Shown here piece after piece: positions 1 to 9,190 of a stretch of 33,303 bases of DNA. The notes beneath the pieces were generated by a model, which ran no database searches, was not told where the DNA came from, and saw nothing but the letters and a program-made list of their open reading frames with translations. Numbering within the stretch: the first letter of the stretch is position 1; each line of letters starts with the position of its first letter. Made by a program: the position numbers and the translations under genes. The stretch lies in NCBI GenBank assembly GCA_015486105.1, contig WFSI01000044.1:1-33303 (forward strand), written 5' to 3'. This stretch comes from Aquificota bacterium (lineage in GTDB: Bacteria; Thermosulfidibacterota; Thermosulfidibacteria; Thermosulfidibacterales; B14-G1).

Positions 1-864
<864 letters not shown>

Positions 865-908
865 AACCCCATAACCCCAGCCCATCCCTCTCTACCCCCA
901 TATCCCTT

Positions 909-920
909 TGTCAAAGATCA
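909..920 (-). promoter_or_regulatory. boxA-like rRNA antitermination site
   Basis: On the minus strand this reads TGATCTTTGACA, close to the boxA consensus TGCTCTTTAACA that recruits the NusB/NusE antitermination complex. It lies about 45 bases upstream of the 16S 5' end and about 30 bases downstream of the rRNA promoter -10 box, the usual leader position. Confidence 0.7.
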
Positions 921-947
921 AGACACCCCTTTAAGGAGCGAAGTGGA

Positions 948-976
948 AATATAGACATGAAAAGCCTCTCCGTCAA
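948..976 (-). promoter_or_regulatory. Sigma-70-type promoter of the rRNA operon
   Basis: The minus strand shows TTGACG (971-976), a 17-base spacer and TATATT (948-953). Transcription would begin near 940, about 75 bases before the 16S gene and ahead of the boxA. Because it lies downstream of the two tRNA genes, rRNA can be transcribed independently of them. Confidence 0.75.
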
Positions 977-1108
977 CCCCCAGATCAAGATTTTTTCTCC
1001 TTTTTCTTACCCAAACAGACAGAGGCAGCCAAACCCATGACTCCACACACCCCTGCCCACAGAGTAACCAAGTCAGCTTTTGAAAAAGGCTAAAATCGGG
1101 CAAATAGT

Positions 1109-1186
1109 TGGCGTCCCCTGGGGGATTTGAACCCCCGTCGCCGCCGTGAAAGGGCGGTGTCCTTGGCCGAGCTAGACGAAGGGGAC
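1109..1186 (-). tRNA. tRNA-Glu (UUC), CCA encoded
   Basis: The minus strand folds as a cloverleaf: acceptor GTCCCCT pairs with AGGGGAC, followed by discriminator G and an encoded CCA. The anticodon stem CCGCC/GGCGG closes a seven-base loop with anticodon TTC at 1148-1150. The T-arm carries GGTTCAAATC. The start of the gene strongly resembles the E. coli tRNA-Glu sequence (GTCCCCTTCGTCTAG). It lies 11 bases after tRNA-Lys on the same strand, so the two are probably co-transcribed. Confidence 0.95.
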
Positions 1187-1197
1187 GCCCATTTAGT

Positions 1198-1273
1198 TGG
1201 TGAGCCGCCCAGGACTCGAACCTGGAACCAACGGCTTAAAAGGCCGTTGCTCTGCCACTTGAGCTAGCGGCCC
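1198..1273 (-). tRNA. tRNA-Lys (UUU), CCA encoded
   Basis: On the minus strand acceptor GGGCCGC pairs with GCGGCTC (one G-U), followed by A73 and an encoded CCA. The anticodon stem ACGGC/GCCGT closes a loop with anticodon TTT at 1238-1240. The D-arm (TAGCTCAAGTGGCAGAGC) and T-loop (TTCGAGT) are canonical. It is the first gene of a tRNA-Lys/tRNA-Glu unit pointing towards the 16S gene. Confidence 0.96.
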
Positions 1274-1290
1274 TACCTAAAAGCGGAGAG

Positions 1291-1319
1291 TTTGTAACAA
1301 TTGTCCCCCTTGGGGTCAA
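1291..1319 (-). promoter_or_regulatory. Putative promoter of the tRNA-Lys/tRNA-Glu unit
   Basis: The minus strand shows TTGACC (1314-1319), a 17-base spacer and TACAAA (1291-1296), 17 bases before tRNA-Lys. The -35 is good and the -10 matches TATAAT at four of six positions. This is also the divergent gap to recN on the other strand. Confidence 0.5.
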
Positions 1320-1377
1320 GACCCATAGATTTCTTCCTTTTGTTCTATTAATTTATGGTACTCAGGAGGATTGTAAA

Positions 1378-3006
1378 GTGCTTCAAGAGCTAAGGGCCCA
1401 AAACTTTGCGCTTTTCCACGATATCCATGTATCCTTTCGCCCTGGTTTCACGGCCATCACAGGGGAGACAGGCTCTGGCAAGTCCCTATTAGTAAATTCC
1501 CTTAGCCTCCTTTTGGGGAAGAAAGCCGAAACCATCTGGATCAGAAAGGGAGAAAGAGAAGCCTTAGTAGAAGGGATCTTTTCCTTGAAAAACCAGGAAC
1601 CCATTAAAGCAAAATTAAAGGAGAAGGGCCTACCCCAGGAGGAAGAGCTCTTGGTGAGGCGTATTATCTCCCGGGACGGTAAGAACAGGATCTACATCAA
1701 CGATTCACCCGTGACCCTTCACTGCCTTCAGGAAATTACCCAGGGACTGGTGGAGATCCTGAGTCAGAGAGGAGGGCTTAGACTCTTAAAGGCCTCTCAC
1801 CATCTACCTCTATTAGACGCCTTCGCTCGCCTTGAGTCCCTGTCAGATAAATACAAAGCAGCATATGAGAAATATGAAACGCTACTACAAGAAAAGGAAG
1901 CTGGGAAAAGGGGACAGGAGGAGCGCCTTCGACGCATGGACTACCTGGCTTTCCAGATCGGAGATATCCAAGGTGCAAACCTTCAACCCGGGGAAGAAAC
2001 ATCCCTCAGAGAGAGAAGAGATTGGCTCAGGGCAGGGGAAAAGCTTAAAAAGGCCCTGACCCAAACCGTGGAAGTATTGGACGGCGAAGGGGTCTCTGCT
2101 GCCCAAGGGGTAAGACAAGCCTTATCTCTCCTCTCCCCCTTGGGCCATGTGAAAAAAGAGCTGATAAAAGAGGTCCAGAGTCTAGACGAAACCCTTCTAA
2201 GGATCCAGGAGAGCACTGCCAACCTTCAGAGTCTCTTAAGCAGAGTAGAATTGAATCCCCAAGAGCTGGCCCAGGTAGAGGAAAGACTGGATCTTATCCA
2301 CCGTCTAAAAACCAGATACGGAGCTACCATAGAAGAAGTCCTGTCCTACTTAGAAAAGGCCCAAAGAGAGTATGAGCACTTAGAAAAGGTCCAAGAAAGG
2401 GGAAAGGAAATAGAAAAAGAGATAGCCGAAGCCAAGAAAGAAGTGGAAAAGCTGGGGCAAGATCTAAGTAGCAAAAGGAGGGAAAAGGCAAAAGAGATGG
2501 AGGCACAGGTAGAGGCCACCCTGGCTCAACTCCTCATGGAGGATTGCCGTTTCATGATCACCTTCAGGGAGAGAGGAGAGCCCGGCCCTCAAGGGTTAGA
2601 GGACGTGGCCTTTTTCATCAGGCCTAATGTAGGAGAGGAAGCCAAACCGCTGAGCAGAGTGGCTTCAGGAGGAGAGCTTTCCCGGATAACCCTTGCAATC
2701 CGCAGGGTTTTGTCAGATATAGAAGGGACCCCTGTGCTGGTCTTGGACGAAATTGACGCAGGGATAGGAGGGATCACTGCCCATAGGGTAGGGGAATTGC
2801 TCATGGATTTGGGGGAGCAATATCAGGTGATATGCGTTACTCATCTTCCCCAGGTGGCCCGCCATAGCCATCACCAGTTGATGGTAGAAAAAAAGAGGAC
2901 GAGGGGCAAAACCCTCACCCAGGTGAGGGAGCTTACCCCTTTAGAAAAAGAGGAAGAGTTGAAGCGTATGATGGGAGATGAAGTCTCAGGAGGGAGACAA
3001 GGGTAA
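1378..3006 (+). CDS. recN: DNA repair protein RecN (SMC-like ATPase)
   Basis: RecN is an SMC-family ATPase that acts early in recombinational repair of double-strand breaks. The 542-residue product is close to the usual length. The N-terminus carries Walker A (GETGSGKS, residues 29-36). The middle is a long Glu/Lys/Leu-rich coiled coil (about 150-375). The C-terminus has the ABC signature (VASGGELSR) and Walker B (VLVLDEIDAGIGG), then a conserved CVTHLPQVA segment. The start is a GTG seven bases after AGGAGGA (1364-1370), the only good ribosome-binding site in the gap. The gene is divergent from the tRNA unit. Its TAA stop directly abuts the ATG of the next gene, which implies one transcript with the downstream ferredoxin-type gene although the functions are unrelated. 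Confidence 0.95.
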   Translation: MLQELRAQNFALFHDIHVSFRPGFTAITGETGSGKSLLVNSLSLLLGKKAETIWIRKGEREALVEGIFSLKNQEPIKAKLKEKGLPQEEELLVRRIISRDGKNRIYINDSPVTLHCLQEITQGLVEILSQRGGLRLLKASHHLPLLDAFARLESLSDKYKAAYEKYETLLQEKEAGKRGQEERLRRMDYLAFQIGDIQGANLQPGEETSLRERRDWLRAGEKLKKALTQTVEVLDGEGVSAAQGVRQALSLLSPLGHVKKELIKEVQSLDETLLRIQESTANLQSLLSRVELNPQELAQVEERLDLIHRLKTRYGATIEEVLSYLEKAQREYEHLEKVQERGKEIEKEIAEAKKEVEKLGQDLSSKRREKAKEMEAQVEATLAQLLMEDCRFMITFRERGEPGPQGLEDVAFFIRPNVGEEAKPLSRVASGGELSRITLAIRRVLSDIEGTPVLVLDEIDAGIGGITAHRVGELLMDLGEQYQVICVTHLPQVARHSHHQLMVEKKRTRGKTLTQVRELTPLEKEEELKRMMGDEVSGGRQG

Positions 3007-3207
3007 ATGGTAGTAATAGATGAAGAAAGGTGTAAGGGGTGTAGCCTCTGCGTGGAAGCATGCCCACATAGTCTACTTATGCTAAGTGAAAAGAGCGTGA
3101 ATAAGTCCGGGTACCACCCTGTAGTGATAATCTCTCAATCCGATTGTGTAGGCTGCGCCCTCTGCGCTGAGGTGTGTCCCGATATCTGCATAGAGGTGTA
3201 TAGGTGA
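3007..3207 (+). CDS. 2-oxoacid:ferredoxin oxidoreductase delta subunit (2[4Fe-4S] ferredoxin-like)
   Basis: This 66-residue protein carries two complete 4Fe-4S motifs: Cys 9, 12, 15, 19-Pro and Cys 47, 50, 53, 57-Pro (CxxCxxCxxxCP). In the KorD/VorD family it passes electrons from the TPP enzyme core to soluble ferredoxin. The assignment as a delta subunit rather than a free ferredoxin rests on the next gene, an alpha subunit starting four bases after this stop. The ATG directly follows the recN stop codon. No beta or gamma subunit lies in the window, so which 2-oxoacid it serves cannot be told. Confidence 0.85.
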   Translation: MVVIDEERCKGCSLCVEACPHSLLMLSEKSVNKSGYHPVVIISQSDCVGCALCAEVCPDICIEVYR

Positions 3208-3211
3208 AACC

Positions 3212-4246
3212 ATGAGTCAACTGTGGAAGTGTTGCGACGCTATAGGAGAAGCCGCAGTAAGGGCAGGTTGCCGGTTTTTTGCCGGCTATCCCATCACCCC
3301 CCAAAGCCCCATTTTGGAATACCTCTCCTGGAGGCTTCCCGAGGTAGGTGGGGTCTTTATACAAGCTGAGAGCGAATTGGCCGCCATCAACATTGTCTTA
3401 GGCTCCGCCGCATCAGGGGTGAGGGCCATGACGGCCAGCTCCAGCCCAGGAATAAGCCTTATGCAAGAGGGCATCTCTTACATGGCCGGATGTGAGCTGC
3501 CCGCCGTCATCGTGAACATGAACAGGGGAGGCCCAGGACTGGCTGGTATCCAACCTAACCAGGGAGACTACTTCCAGGCCACCAAAGGGGGAGGCCACGG
3601 AGACTACAGAACCCCCACCTTGGCACCATCCTCTACCCAGGAGGCGGTGGACTTCCTGTTCTTGGCCTTCGACTTAGCCGACAAGTATAGAAATCCCGTA
3701 GTGGTGCTGGGAGATTCCTTTCTGGCAGGGATCATGGAATCCGTAAAAATGCCCGAAGAATGGTCACCCCCCTTTCAGGAAAAACCCTGGGCTCTGACAG
3801 GGTGCCAAGGAAGGGATCCCCAACTCATAAAATCTCTCTACTTGGGACCTGGGGAGCTTACCCAGCACAACTGGAACCTAAAAGAAAAATACCAGGTGAT
3901 AGAGGAAAGGGAAACCCAATGGGAAGAATTCATGTTAGATGACGCCCGCTTAGTGGTAGTTGCCTTTGGCACGGCAGCCCGGATAGTAAAAACAGCCATC
4001 AAAAAGGGTCGGGAAAAGGGGTTGAAGGTAGGACTTCTGAGACCCATCACCCTCTATCCCTTTCCCTTCAAAATCCTGGAAGACTTAACATCTACAGGAG
4101 CCCGCTTCTTAGTGGCTGAACTAAATACAGGGCAGATGTTGGAAGATGTAGAGAGGGCAGTGAAACAAGAAGTGGCTTTCCTGGGACGCCCTGCCGCCGT
4201 TTTTTACCCTGAAGAGGCCCTCAAAAAGATTGAGGAGATCTATTAA
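3212..4246 (+). CDS. 2-oxoacid:ferredoxin oxidoreductase alpha subunit (VorB/KorA type)
   Basis: The 344-residue protein has the pyrimidine-binding domain of the alpha subunit of branched-chain 2-oxoacid or 2-oxoglutarate ferredoxin oxidoreductases. It shows GYPITPQSP (residues 25-33), a QAESELAAIN segment and TASSSPGISLMQEG. A C-terminal transketolase-like domain (about 240-344) follows, with LLRPITLYPFP. The family performs reversible oxidative decarboxylation of a 2-oxoacid to acyl-CoA with reduction of ferredoxin, but needs a separate TPP-binding beta subunit, and often gamma. Here the next gene is glyS, 31 bases on, so those partners are missing from the usual place. The reading frame is intact, which argues for a functional subunit whose partners are encoded elsewhere. 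VorB and KorA cannot be separated by eye. Confidence 0.87.
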   Translation: MSQLWKCCDAIGEAAVRAGCRFFAGYPITPQSPILEYLSWRLPEVGGVFIQAESELAAINIVLGSAASGVRAMTASSSPGISLMQEGISYMAGCELPAVIVNMNRGGPGLAGIQPNQGDYFQATKGGGHGDYRTPTLAPSSTQEAVDFLFLAFDLADKYRNPVVVLGDSFLAGIMESVKMPEEWSPPFQEKPWALTGCQGRDPQLIKSLYLGPGELTQHNWNLKEKYQVIEERETQWEEFMLDDARLVVVAFGTAARIVKTAIKKGREKGLKVGLLRPITLYPFPFKILEDLTSTGARFLVAELNTGQMLEDVERAVKQEVAFLGRPAAVFYPEEALKKIEEIY

Positions 4247-4277
4247 TCTCCTTTAAATAAAAGGCCAGGAGGAAAGT

Positions 4278-6353
4278 ATGACAAAAACGCTGCTCTTTGA
4301 GATAGGAACAGAAGAAATACCCGCGGGTTTCATGATCCCCGCCCTCTCGTTCATGGAGGGATTTATAAAAAAGACCTTCGCAGAAAACCGCATAGAGCAT
4401 GGAAAGATCTATACATACGGTACCCCACGCCGCTTCACCATCCTGGTAGAAAATGTCTCCGAAACCCAGCGGGACAAGGTGGAGGAGATCATGGGCCCCC
4501 CCGCCAGTGTTGCCTTTGACCAAGATGGAAATCTAACCAAAGCCGCTTCAGGCTTTGCCAAAGGCCAGGGGGTGAGCGTAGAAGCCCTGAAGGTGAAGGA
4601 AACCCCCAAAGGATCCTATATCTATGTGGTTAAAGAGGAGAGGGGAGGGAAAACGGCTGATCTTCTCCCCAACACCTTAGAAAAATTGGTTCGATCCATC
4701 CCTTTTAGAAAATCCATGAGATGGGGAAACAGGGATATACGATTCGCCCGGCCCATCCACTGGTTCATGGTCCTATTTGGAGGGGAAGTGATAGATCTTG
4801 AGATAGAAGGTATAAAGAGCAGCTCCATCACCTACGGACACCGTTTCATGGCCCCCCACCCAATAGAAGTGAAAAACCCAAAAAACTATCTAAATACTAT
4901 GAAGGAAGGACAGGTAATAGCCGATCACAGGGCCCGAAAGAATATTATATGGGATCAGGTTCAGAAGGAGGCCTCCTCAGTAGGCGGGTTACCTCAAAGG
5001 GACGAAGACCTGCTGGACGAAGTGAACTTTTTGGTAGAGTATCCTGTGGCCACCTGTGGCTCCTTCGACCCTGAATTCCTGGAACTACCCTCTGAGGTGC
5101 TCACCACTACCATGAAAGAACACCAGAAGTACTTTCCTGTCTTCGATAAAGGGGGAAAACTCATGCACCACTTCGTAGTAGTAAACAACATGCTCAGCCC
5201 CGACATGGAGGTGATCACTCAGGGAAACGAGAGGGTTCTCCGGGCCCGTCTGGCTGATGCTCGCTTTTTCTTCCAAGAAGACAGAAAAGTGCCCCTCATA
5301 GAAATGTTCGAGAAACTCCGAGATGTAGTCTTCCAGGAAAAACTGGGCACTTCATATGAAAAGGTGATGCGTTTCCGGGAGCTGGCAGGACTCTGCGCAG
5401 ATCAAGTAGCCCCCGATAAGAAAGAACTGGTAGACCGCACCGCCCTTTTGGCCAAGGCCGATCTGGAGAGTCAAATGGTCTACGAGTTTCCTGAACTCCA
5501 GGGCATCATGGGCCGGGAATACGCCAGGATTCAGGGTGAGCCGGAAGAGGTCTCATTAGGCATATACGAACATTACCTACCCCGTTTTGCCGGAGACAAA
5601 CTGCCTTCTACTGTGACAGGAGCCTTGGTGGGCATTGCCGACAGGATAGATTCCATCGTGGGTTGCTTCGGCATCGGTCTTATACCCACAGGCTCTGAAG
5701 ACCCTTACGGAATTCGCAGAGACACCTTGGGGATGATCCACGTCATTCTCCATAAGGGCTTCCGCTTCTCCCTGGGAGAGCTCATAGATAAATCCCTGGA
5801 GCTACTGACTGACAAATTGGAACGGGAACCAGAACAGGTGAAAGCCGATGTCCTCAACTTCTTACGCCAGAGGCTTTACCATCTGTGGGTTTCGGAAGAA
5901 TTCCGCCAAGACCTGGCAGAGGCCGCTCTTTCCGCTGGATTCGACGATTTAGTAGCAGCCAAGAAGCGCCTGGAGGCCCTCCAAGAATTCAGCCAAGACC
6001 CCCCTTTCGAAGCCCTTATGACCACCTTCAAGAGAGTGGTAAATATCCTTCCCAAGGGCTTTACCCAGAAAAAAGTGGACCCTGACCTTATGAAGCAGAA
6101 AGAAGAGAAGGACCTTTATGAGGCCCTCATCCAGCTGGAGGGGAAAGTGAAAGATCTGGTACACCATGAAAACTACCTGGAGGCCCTCAAGACCATCGCC
6201 ACCCTGAAGGAGAGGGTGGACGCCTTCTTCGATGGGGTATTAGTCATGGCCCAAGAGGAAAAAGTGAAAAACAACCGCCTCTCCCTCCTCAAAAGGATAT
6301 CCAACCTCTTCATGGACTTGGCAGATCTATCTAAGGTAGTAGTAGGTAAATAA
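4278..6353 (+). CDS. glyS: Glycyl-tRNA synthetase beta subunit
   Basis: The 691-residue protein is a full-length beta subunit of the bacterial alpha2beta2 glycyl-tRNA synthetase, which charges tRNA-Gly. It opens with LLFEIGTEEIPAGF, the family hallmark. It also contains TPRRFT, MRWGNRDIRFARPIHW, the HQKYFPVF block and a C-terminal anticodon-binding region of the DALR type. The ATG is preceded by AGGAGG with a five-base gap. The alpha subunit gene glyQ, normally directly upstream, is absent; its place is taken by the oxidoreductase alpha subunit. A long perfect hairpin follows the stop codon, and ppdK lies beyond. Confidence 0.95.
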   Translation: MTKTLLFEIGTEEIPAGFMIPALSFMEGFIKKTFAENRIEHGKIYTYGTPRRFTILVENVSETQRDKVEEIMGPPASVAFDQDGNLTKAASGFAKGQGVSVEALKVKETPKGSYIYVVKEERGGKTADLLPNTLEKLVRSIPFRKSMRWGNRDIRFARPIHWFMVLFGGEVIDLEIEGIKSSSITYGHRFMAPHPIEVKNPKNYLNTMKEGQVIADHRARKNIIWDQVQKEASSVGGLPQRDEDLLDEVNFLVEYPVATCGSFDPEFLELPSEVLTTTMKEHQKYFPVFDKGGKLMHHFVVVNNMLSPDMEVITQGNERVLRARLADARFFFQEDRKVPLIEMFEKLRDVVFQEKLGTSYEKVMRFRELAGLCADQVAPDKKELVDRTALLAKADLESQMVYEFPELQGIMGREYARIQGEPEEVSLGIYEHYLPRFAGDKLPSTVTGALVGIADRIDSIVGCFGIGLIPTGSEDPYGIRRDTLGMIHVILHKGFRFSLGELIDKSLELLTDKLEREPEQVKADVLNFLRQRLYHLWVSEEFRQDLAEAALSAGFDDLVAAKKRLEALQEFSQDPPFEALMTTFKRVVNILPKGFTQKKVDPDLMKQKEEKDLYEALIQLEGKVKDLVHHENYLEALKTIATLKERVDAFFDGVLVMAQEEKVKNNRLSLLKRISNLFMDLADLSKVVVGK

Positions 6354-6354
6354 T

Positions 6355-6396
6355 GGCTAAAGGGGGGGCAGAGAGAATACTGCCCCCCCTTTAGCC
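6355..6396. terminator. Perfect 17-bp GC-rich hairpin after glyS
   Basis: GGCTAAAGGGGGGGCAG (6355-6371) pairs without mismatch with CTGCCCCCCCTTTAGCC (6380-6396) around an eight-base loop. It starts two bases after the glyS stop. No T-tract follows on either strand, so it may act as an intrinsic terminator of unusual type, an RNA 3'-end stabiliser, or another kind of palindromic element. Confidence 0.6.
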
Positions 6397-6415
6397 TACC
6401 CAAAAAAGCCCTATC

Positions 6416-6445
6416 CTGGCAATGAATTCCCTGAAACACTATAAT
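6416..6445 (+). promoter_or_regulatory. Putative promoter of ppdK
   Basis: A perfect TATAAT lies at 6440-6445, with CTGGCA (four of six matches to TTGACA) 18 bases upstream at 6416-6421. It sits between the glyS hairpin and the ppdK start, as expected for independent transcription of ppdK. Confidence 0.5.
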
Positions 6446-6478
6446 TAGCTCATGCACCATCTTCATCGGAGGTGGGCC

Positions 6479-9130
6479 ATGACAAAGGCACCTTGGGTTT
6501 ACTTCTTCGGCGCAGGCGGAGCCGATGGTGATGCATCTATGAGGGACCTCTTAGGAGGCAAGGGTGCCAACCTGCACGAAATGACTCGCTTAGGTATACC
6601 CGTGCCTCCTGGTTTCACCATATCCACCCAAGCCTGCATTCATTACCTCAAGGAAGAAGCCTGGCCTGAAGGGTTGGAAAGAGAGATAAAGGAACACATG
6701 ATCCACTTAGAAGAGACCATGGGTCGAGTCTTTGGAGACAAAACCCAACCCCTGTTGGTATCTGTACGTTCAGGAGCCAGGGTTTCCATGCCAGGAATGA
6801 TGGATACCATTCTCAACTTGGGTCTCAACGATGAGACAGTGGAGGGACTGGCCCAAGTAACCAGCAACCCCCGTTTCTCCTATGACTCCTACCGCCGTCT
6901 TCTTCAAATGTTCGGAGAAGTAGTAAGGGGACTTCCCCACCAGCTTTTTGAATACCAGTTAGAAGAAGTGAAAAGAGAGAAGGGGGTTATACAGGACCTG
7001 GATCTCACTGCCCAAGACCTCCAGAAAGTGATCCAGAGATACAAGGATCTCTTTGCCCGGGAAGGGGTTTCCTTTCCCCAGGAACCATGGGCCCAGCTAA
7101 AAGAGGCCATTGAAGCGGTATTCAAATCCTGGAACAACGAAAGGGCCCGAACATACCGGCGTATCCATGACATTCCCGAGGAGTGGGGCACAGCAGTTAA
7201 CATCCAGACCATGGTCTTCGGAAACTTAGGAGAAGATTCAGGAACAGGAGTCACCTTCACCAGAAACCCTGCTACAGGGGAAAAAGGCCTTTTCGGCGAA
7301 TTCCTACTCAATGCCCAAGGGGAAGACGTTGTAGCAGGGATACGGACCCCCTTATCCATAGCTAAACTGCAAGAATGGATGCCTCAGGTGTATCAAAAAT
7401 TGAAAGATCTGGCGTGCCTTCTGGAAAGCCATTACCGGGATATGCAAGATATAGAATTTACCATAGAAAAAGGAAAACTCTACATCCTCCAAACCCGGTC
7501 TGGAAAAAGGACGGTAAAAGCAGCCATCCGCATCGCCGTGGAGATGGTAGCAGAAGGTATCATTGATAGGGCTACGGCCCTATTAAGGATAGATCCAGAG
7601 CAACTACAACAGATACTTCACCCCGACATTGACCCCAATACCGTTTATTGTGTGGTAGCCCGGGGGCTACCAGCTTCTCCTGGGGCCGCTTCGGGGAAGG
7701 CGGTCTTTTCGGCTCAGGAAGCTGAAGAGACAGCTGCCCAGGGAGAAAAAGTGATACTGGTGAGACCTGAGACTTCTCCCGAGGACATAGGGGGTATGAA
7801 TGCCGCTCAAGGCATTCTGACCGCTCGGGGCGGCATTACCTCCCATGCAGCAGTGGTAGCCCGGGGCATGGGCAAGTGCTGTATAGTGGGGTGCGACACT
7901 ATCATTATCAACGAAGAGGAAGGATACATCCTAGCAGAAGGGGTGAAAATAAACCGGGGAGGCCCTCTCACCCTAAATGGATCCACAGGAGAGGTGATAG
8001 TAGGAGAGGTGCCTTTGGTGGAAGCCGATCCTGGACCCTACTTTTCCCGAATCATGGAATGGGCCGACTCTGTAAGGACACTCCAGGTAAGGGCCAATGT
8101 GGATACCCCAGAAAACGCCCTCTTGGCAAGGAAACTGGAAGCAGAGGGCATAGGCCTGTGCAGAACGGAACATATGTTCTTCGAAAAAGATCGTATAAAC
8201 GTAGTTAGGGAGATGATCTTGGCCGAGTCCCCTCAAGAGAGGAAAAAAGCCCTCACCCAGCTCCTCCCCTTGCAAAGGGAGGATTTTAAAGGCATCCTCC
8301 GAGCCATGGAGGGACTGCCTGTCACTATCAGGCTCCTGGACCCTCCTCTCCATGAGTTCCTGCCCAAGACCCTGGAAGAGATGGAGGCCTTCTCCAGGGA
8401 GAGAGGCATATCCTTGGAAAAGGTGCAAGAGAAGGTGGCTCGACTCCACGAATTCAACCCCATGCTGGGCCTCAGGGGATGTCGCTTAGGCATCCTCTTC
8501 CCCGAGATCTACCGGATACAGGTGAGGGCCATCTTCGAAGCAGCCTGTACCTTGGCCAAAGAAGGGGTAGATGTGCGTCCCGAAGTGATGGTCCCCTTGG
8601 TAGCCCATGTAAAAGAAATGCGAATCCTCCGGGATCTCATAGAGAAAGAGGCCATAACAGTGATGAAAGAGCAAGGGGTAAGGGTAGGTTACCTCATCGG
8701 CACAATGATAGAGTTACCCCGGGCCGCCCTTACGGCAGACGAAATAGCCCAAGAGGCAGAATTTTTCTCTTTCGGCACCAATGACCTCACTCAAACCACC
8801 CTGGGTATCTCCCGGGATGACGCCGCCAAATTCCTGCCCCAGTATGTAGGGCTGGGCATATATCCCAAAAACCCCTTCGCCACCTTGGAGGAAGGGGGAG
8901 TAGGTCAACTTATAGAGATAGGTGTAATAAAGGGAAGAAATACCCGCCACAACATCAAAGTGGGAATCTGTGGAGAACACGGAGGGGACCCTGTATCCAT
9001 CAGGTTTTGCCACAAAATGGGCCTCAACTACATTAGCTGCTCCCCCTACCGCATACCAACAGCCCGTTTAGCCGCTGCACAAGCCAGAGTAAGGGAAGAA
9101 CTAATAAAATGGGAAGAGGAAGCAGCTTAA
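6479..9130 (+). CDS. ppdK: Pyruvate, phosphate dikinase
   Basis: This cytoplasmic enzyme reversibly converts ATP, phosphate and pyruvate to AMP, diphosphate and phosphoenolpyruvate, linking acetyl-CoA/pyruvate metabolism to gluconeogenesis or pyrophosphate-saving glycolysis. The 883-residue protein has three domains. The N-terminal ATP-grasp domain has LGGKGANLHEMT, SVRSGARVSMPGMMDT and GTGVTFTRNPATGE. The swivelling domain holds the phosphorylated His456 in GGITSHAAVVARGMG. The C-terminal PEP/pyruvate TIM barrel has GLCRTEHMF, GTNDLTQTTLG and the catalytic-cysteine motif CGEHGGDP. The ATG at 6479 is chosen because GGAGGT lies six bases before it; an in-frame ATG at 6452 has no such site. The gene has its own promoter and terminator. 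The glyS-ppdK order is familiar from Desulfobacterota relatives such as Geobacter. Confidence 0.97.
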   Translation: MTKAPWVYFFGAGGADGDASMRDLLGGKGANLHEMTRLGIPVPPGFTISTQACIHYLKEEAWPEGLEREIKEHMIHLEETMGRVFGDKTQPLLVSVRSGARVSMPGMMDTILNLGLNDETVEGLAQVTSNPRFSYDSYRRLLQMFGEVVRGLPHQLFEYQLEEVKREKGVIQDLDLTAQDLQKVIQRYKDLFAREGVSFPQEPWAQLKEAIEAVFKSWNNERARTYRRIHDIPEEWGTAVNIQTMVFGNLGEDSGTGVTFTRNPATGEKGLFGEFLLNAQGEDVVAGIRTPLSIAKLQEWMPQVYQKLKDLACLLESHYRDMQDIEFTIEKGKLYILQTRSGKRTVKAAIRIAVEMVAEGIIDRATALLRIDPEQLQQILHPDIDPNTVYCVVARGLPASPGAASGKAVFSAQEAEETAAQGEKVILVRPETSPEDIGGMNAAQGILTARGGITSHAAVVARGMGKCCIVGCDTIIINEEEGYILAEGVKINRGGPLTLNGSTGEVIVGEVPLVEADPGPYFSRIMEWADSVRTLQVRANVDTPENALLARKLEAEGIGLCRTEHMFFEKDRINVVREMILAESPQERKKALTQLLPLQREDFKGILRAMEGLPVTIRLLDPPLHEFLPKTLEEMEAFSRERGISLEKVQEKVARLHEFNPMLGLRGCRLGILFPEIYRIQVRAIFEAACTLAKEGVDVRPEVMVPLVAHVKEMRILRDLIEKEAITVMKEQGVRVGYLIGTMIELPRAALTADEIAQEAEFFSFGTNDLTQTTLGISRDDAAKFLPQYVGLGIYPKNPFATLEEGGVGQLIEIGVIKGRNTRHNIKVGICGEHGGDPVSIRFCHKMGLNYISCSPYRIPTARLAAAQARVREELIKWEEEAA

Positions 9131-9148
9131 GTCTATAATGAAACAATA

Positions 9149-9176
9149 AAAAGGGGTGCCTTTAAGCACCCCTTTT
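9149..9176. terminator. Bidirectional intrinsic terminator between ppdK and the lipoprotein gene
   Basis: AAAAGGGGTGC (9149-9159) pairs perfectly with GCACCCCTTTT (9166-9176) around a six-base loop. Flanking A/T tracts give a U-run in both directions. It separates convergent ppdK (plus) and the lipoprotein gene (minus). Confidence 0.85.
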
Positions 9177-9190
9177 GGGACAGCAAGCGT

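Noticed and set aside
918-1103. 61-codon open frame on minus between 16S and tRNA-Glu
   Set aside because: It covers the rRNA promoter and leader; no family resemblance and no ribosome-binding site were seen.
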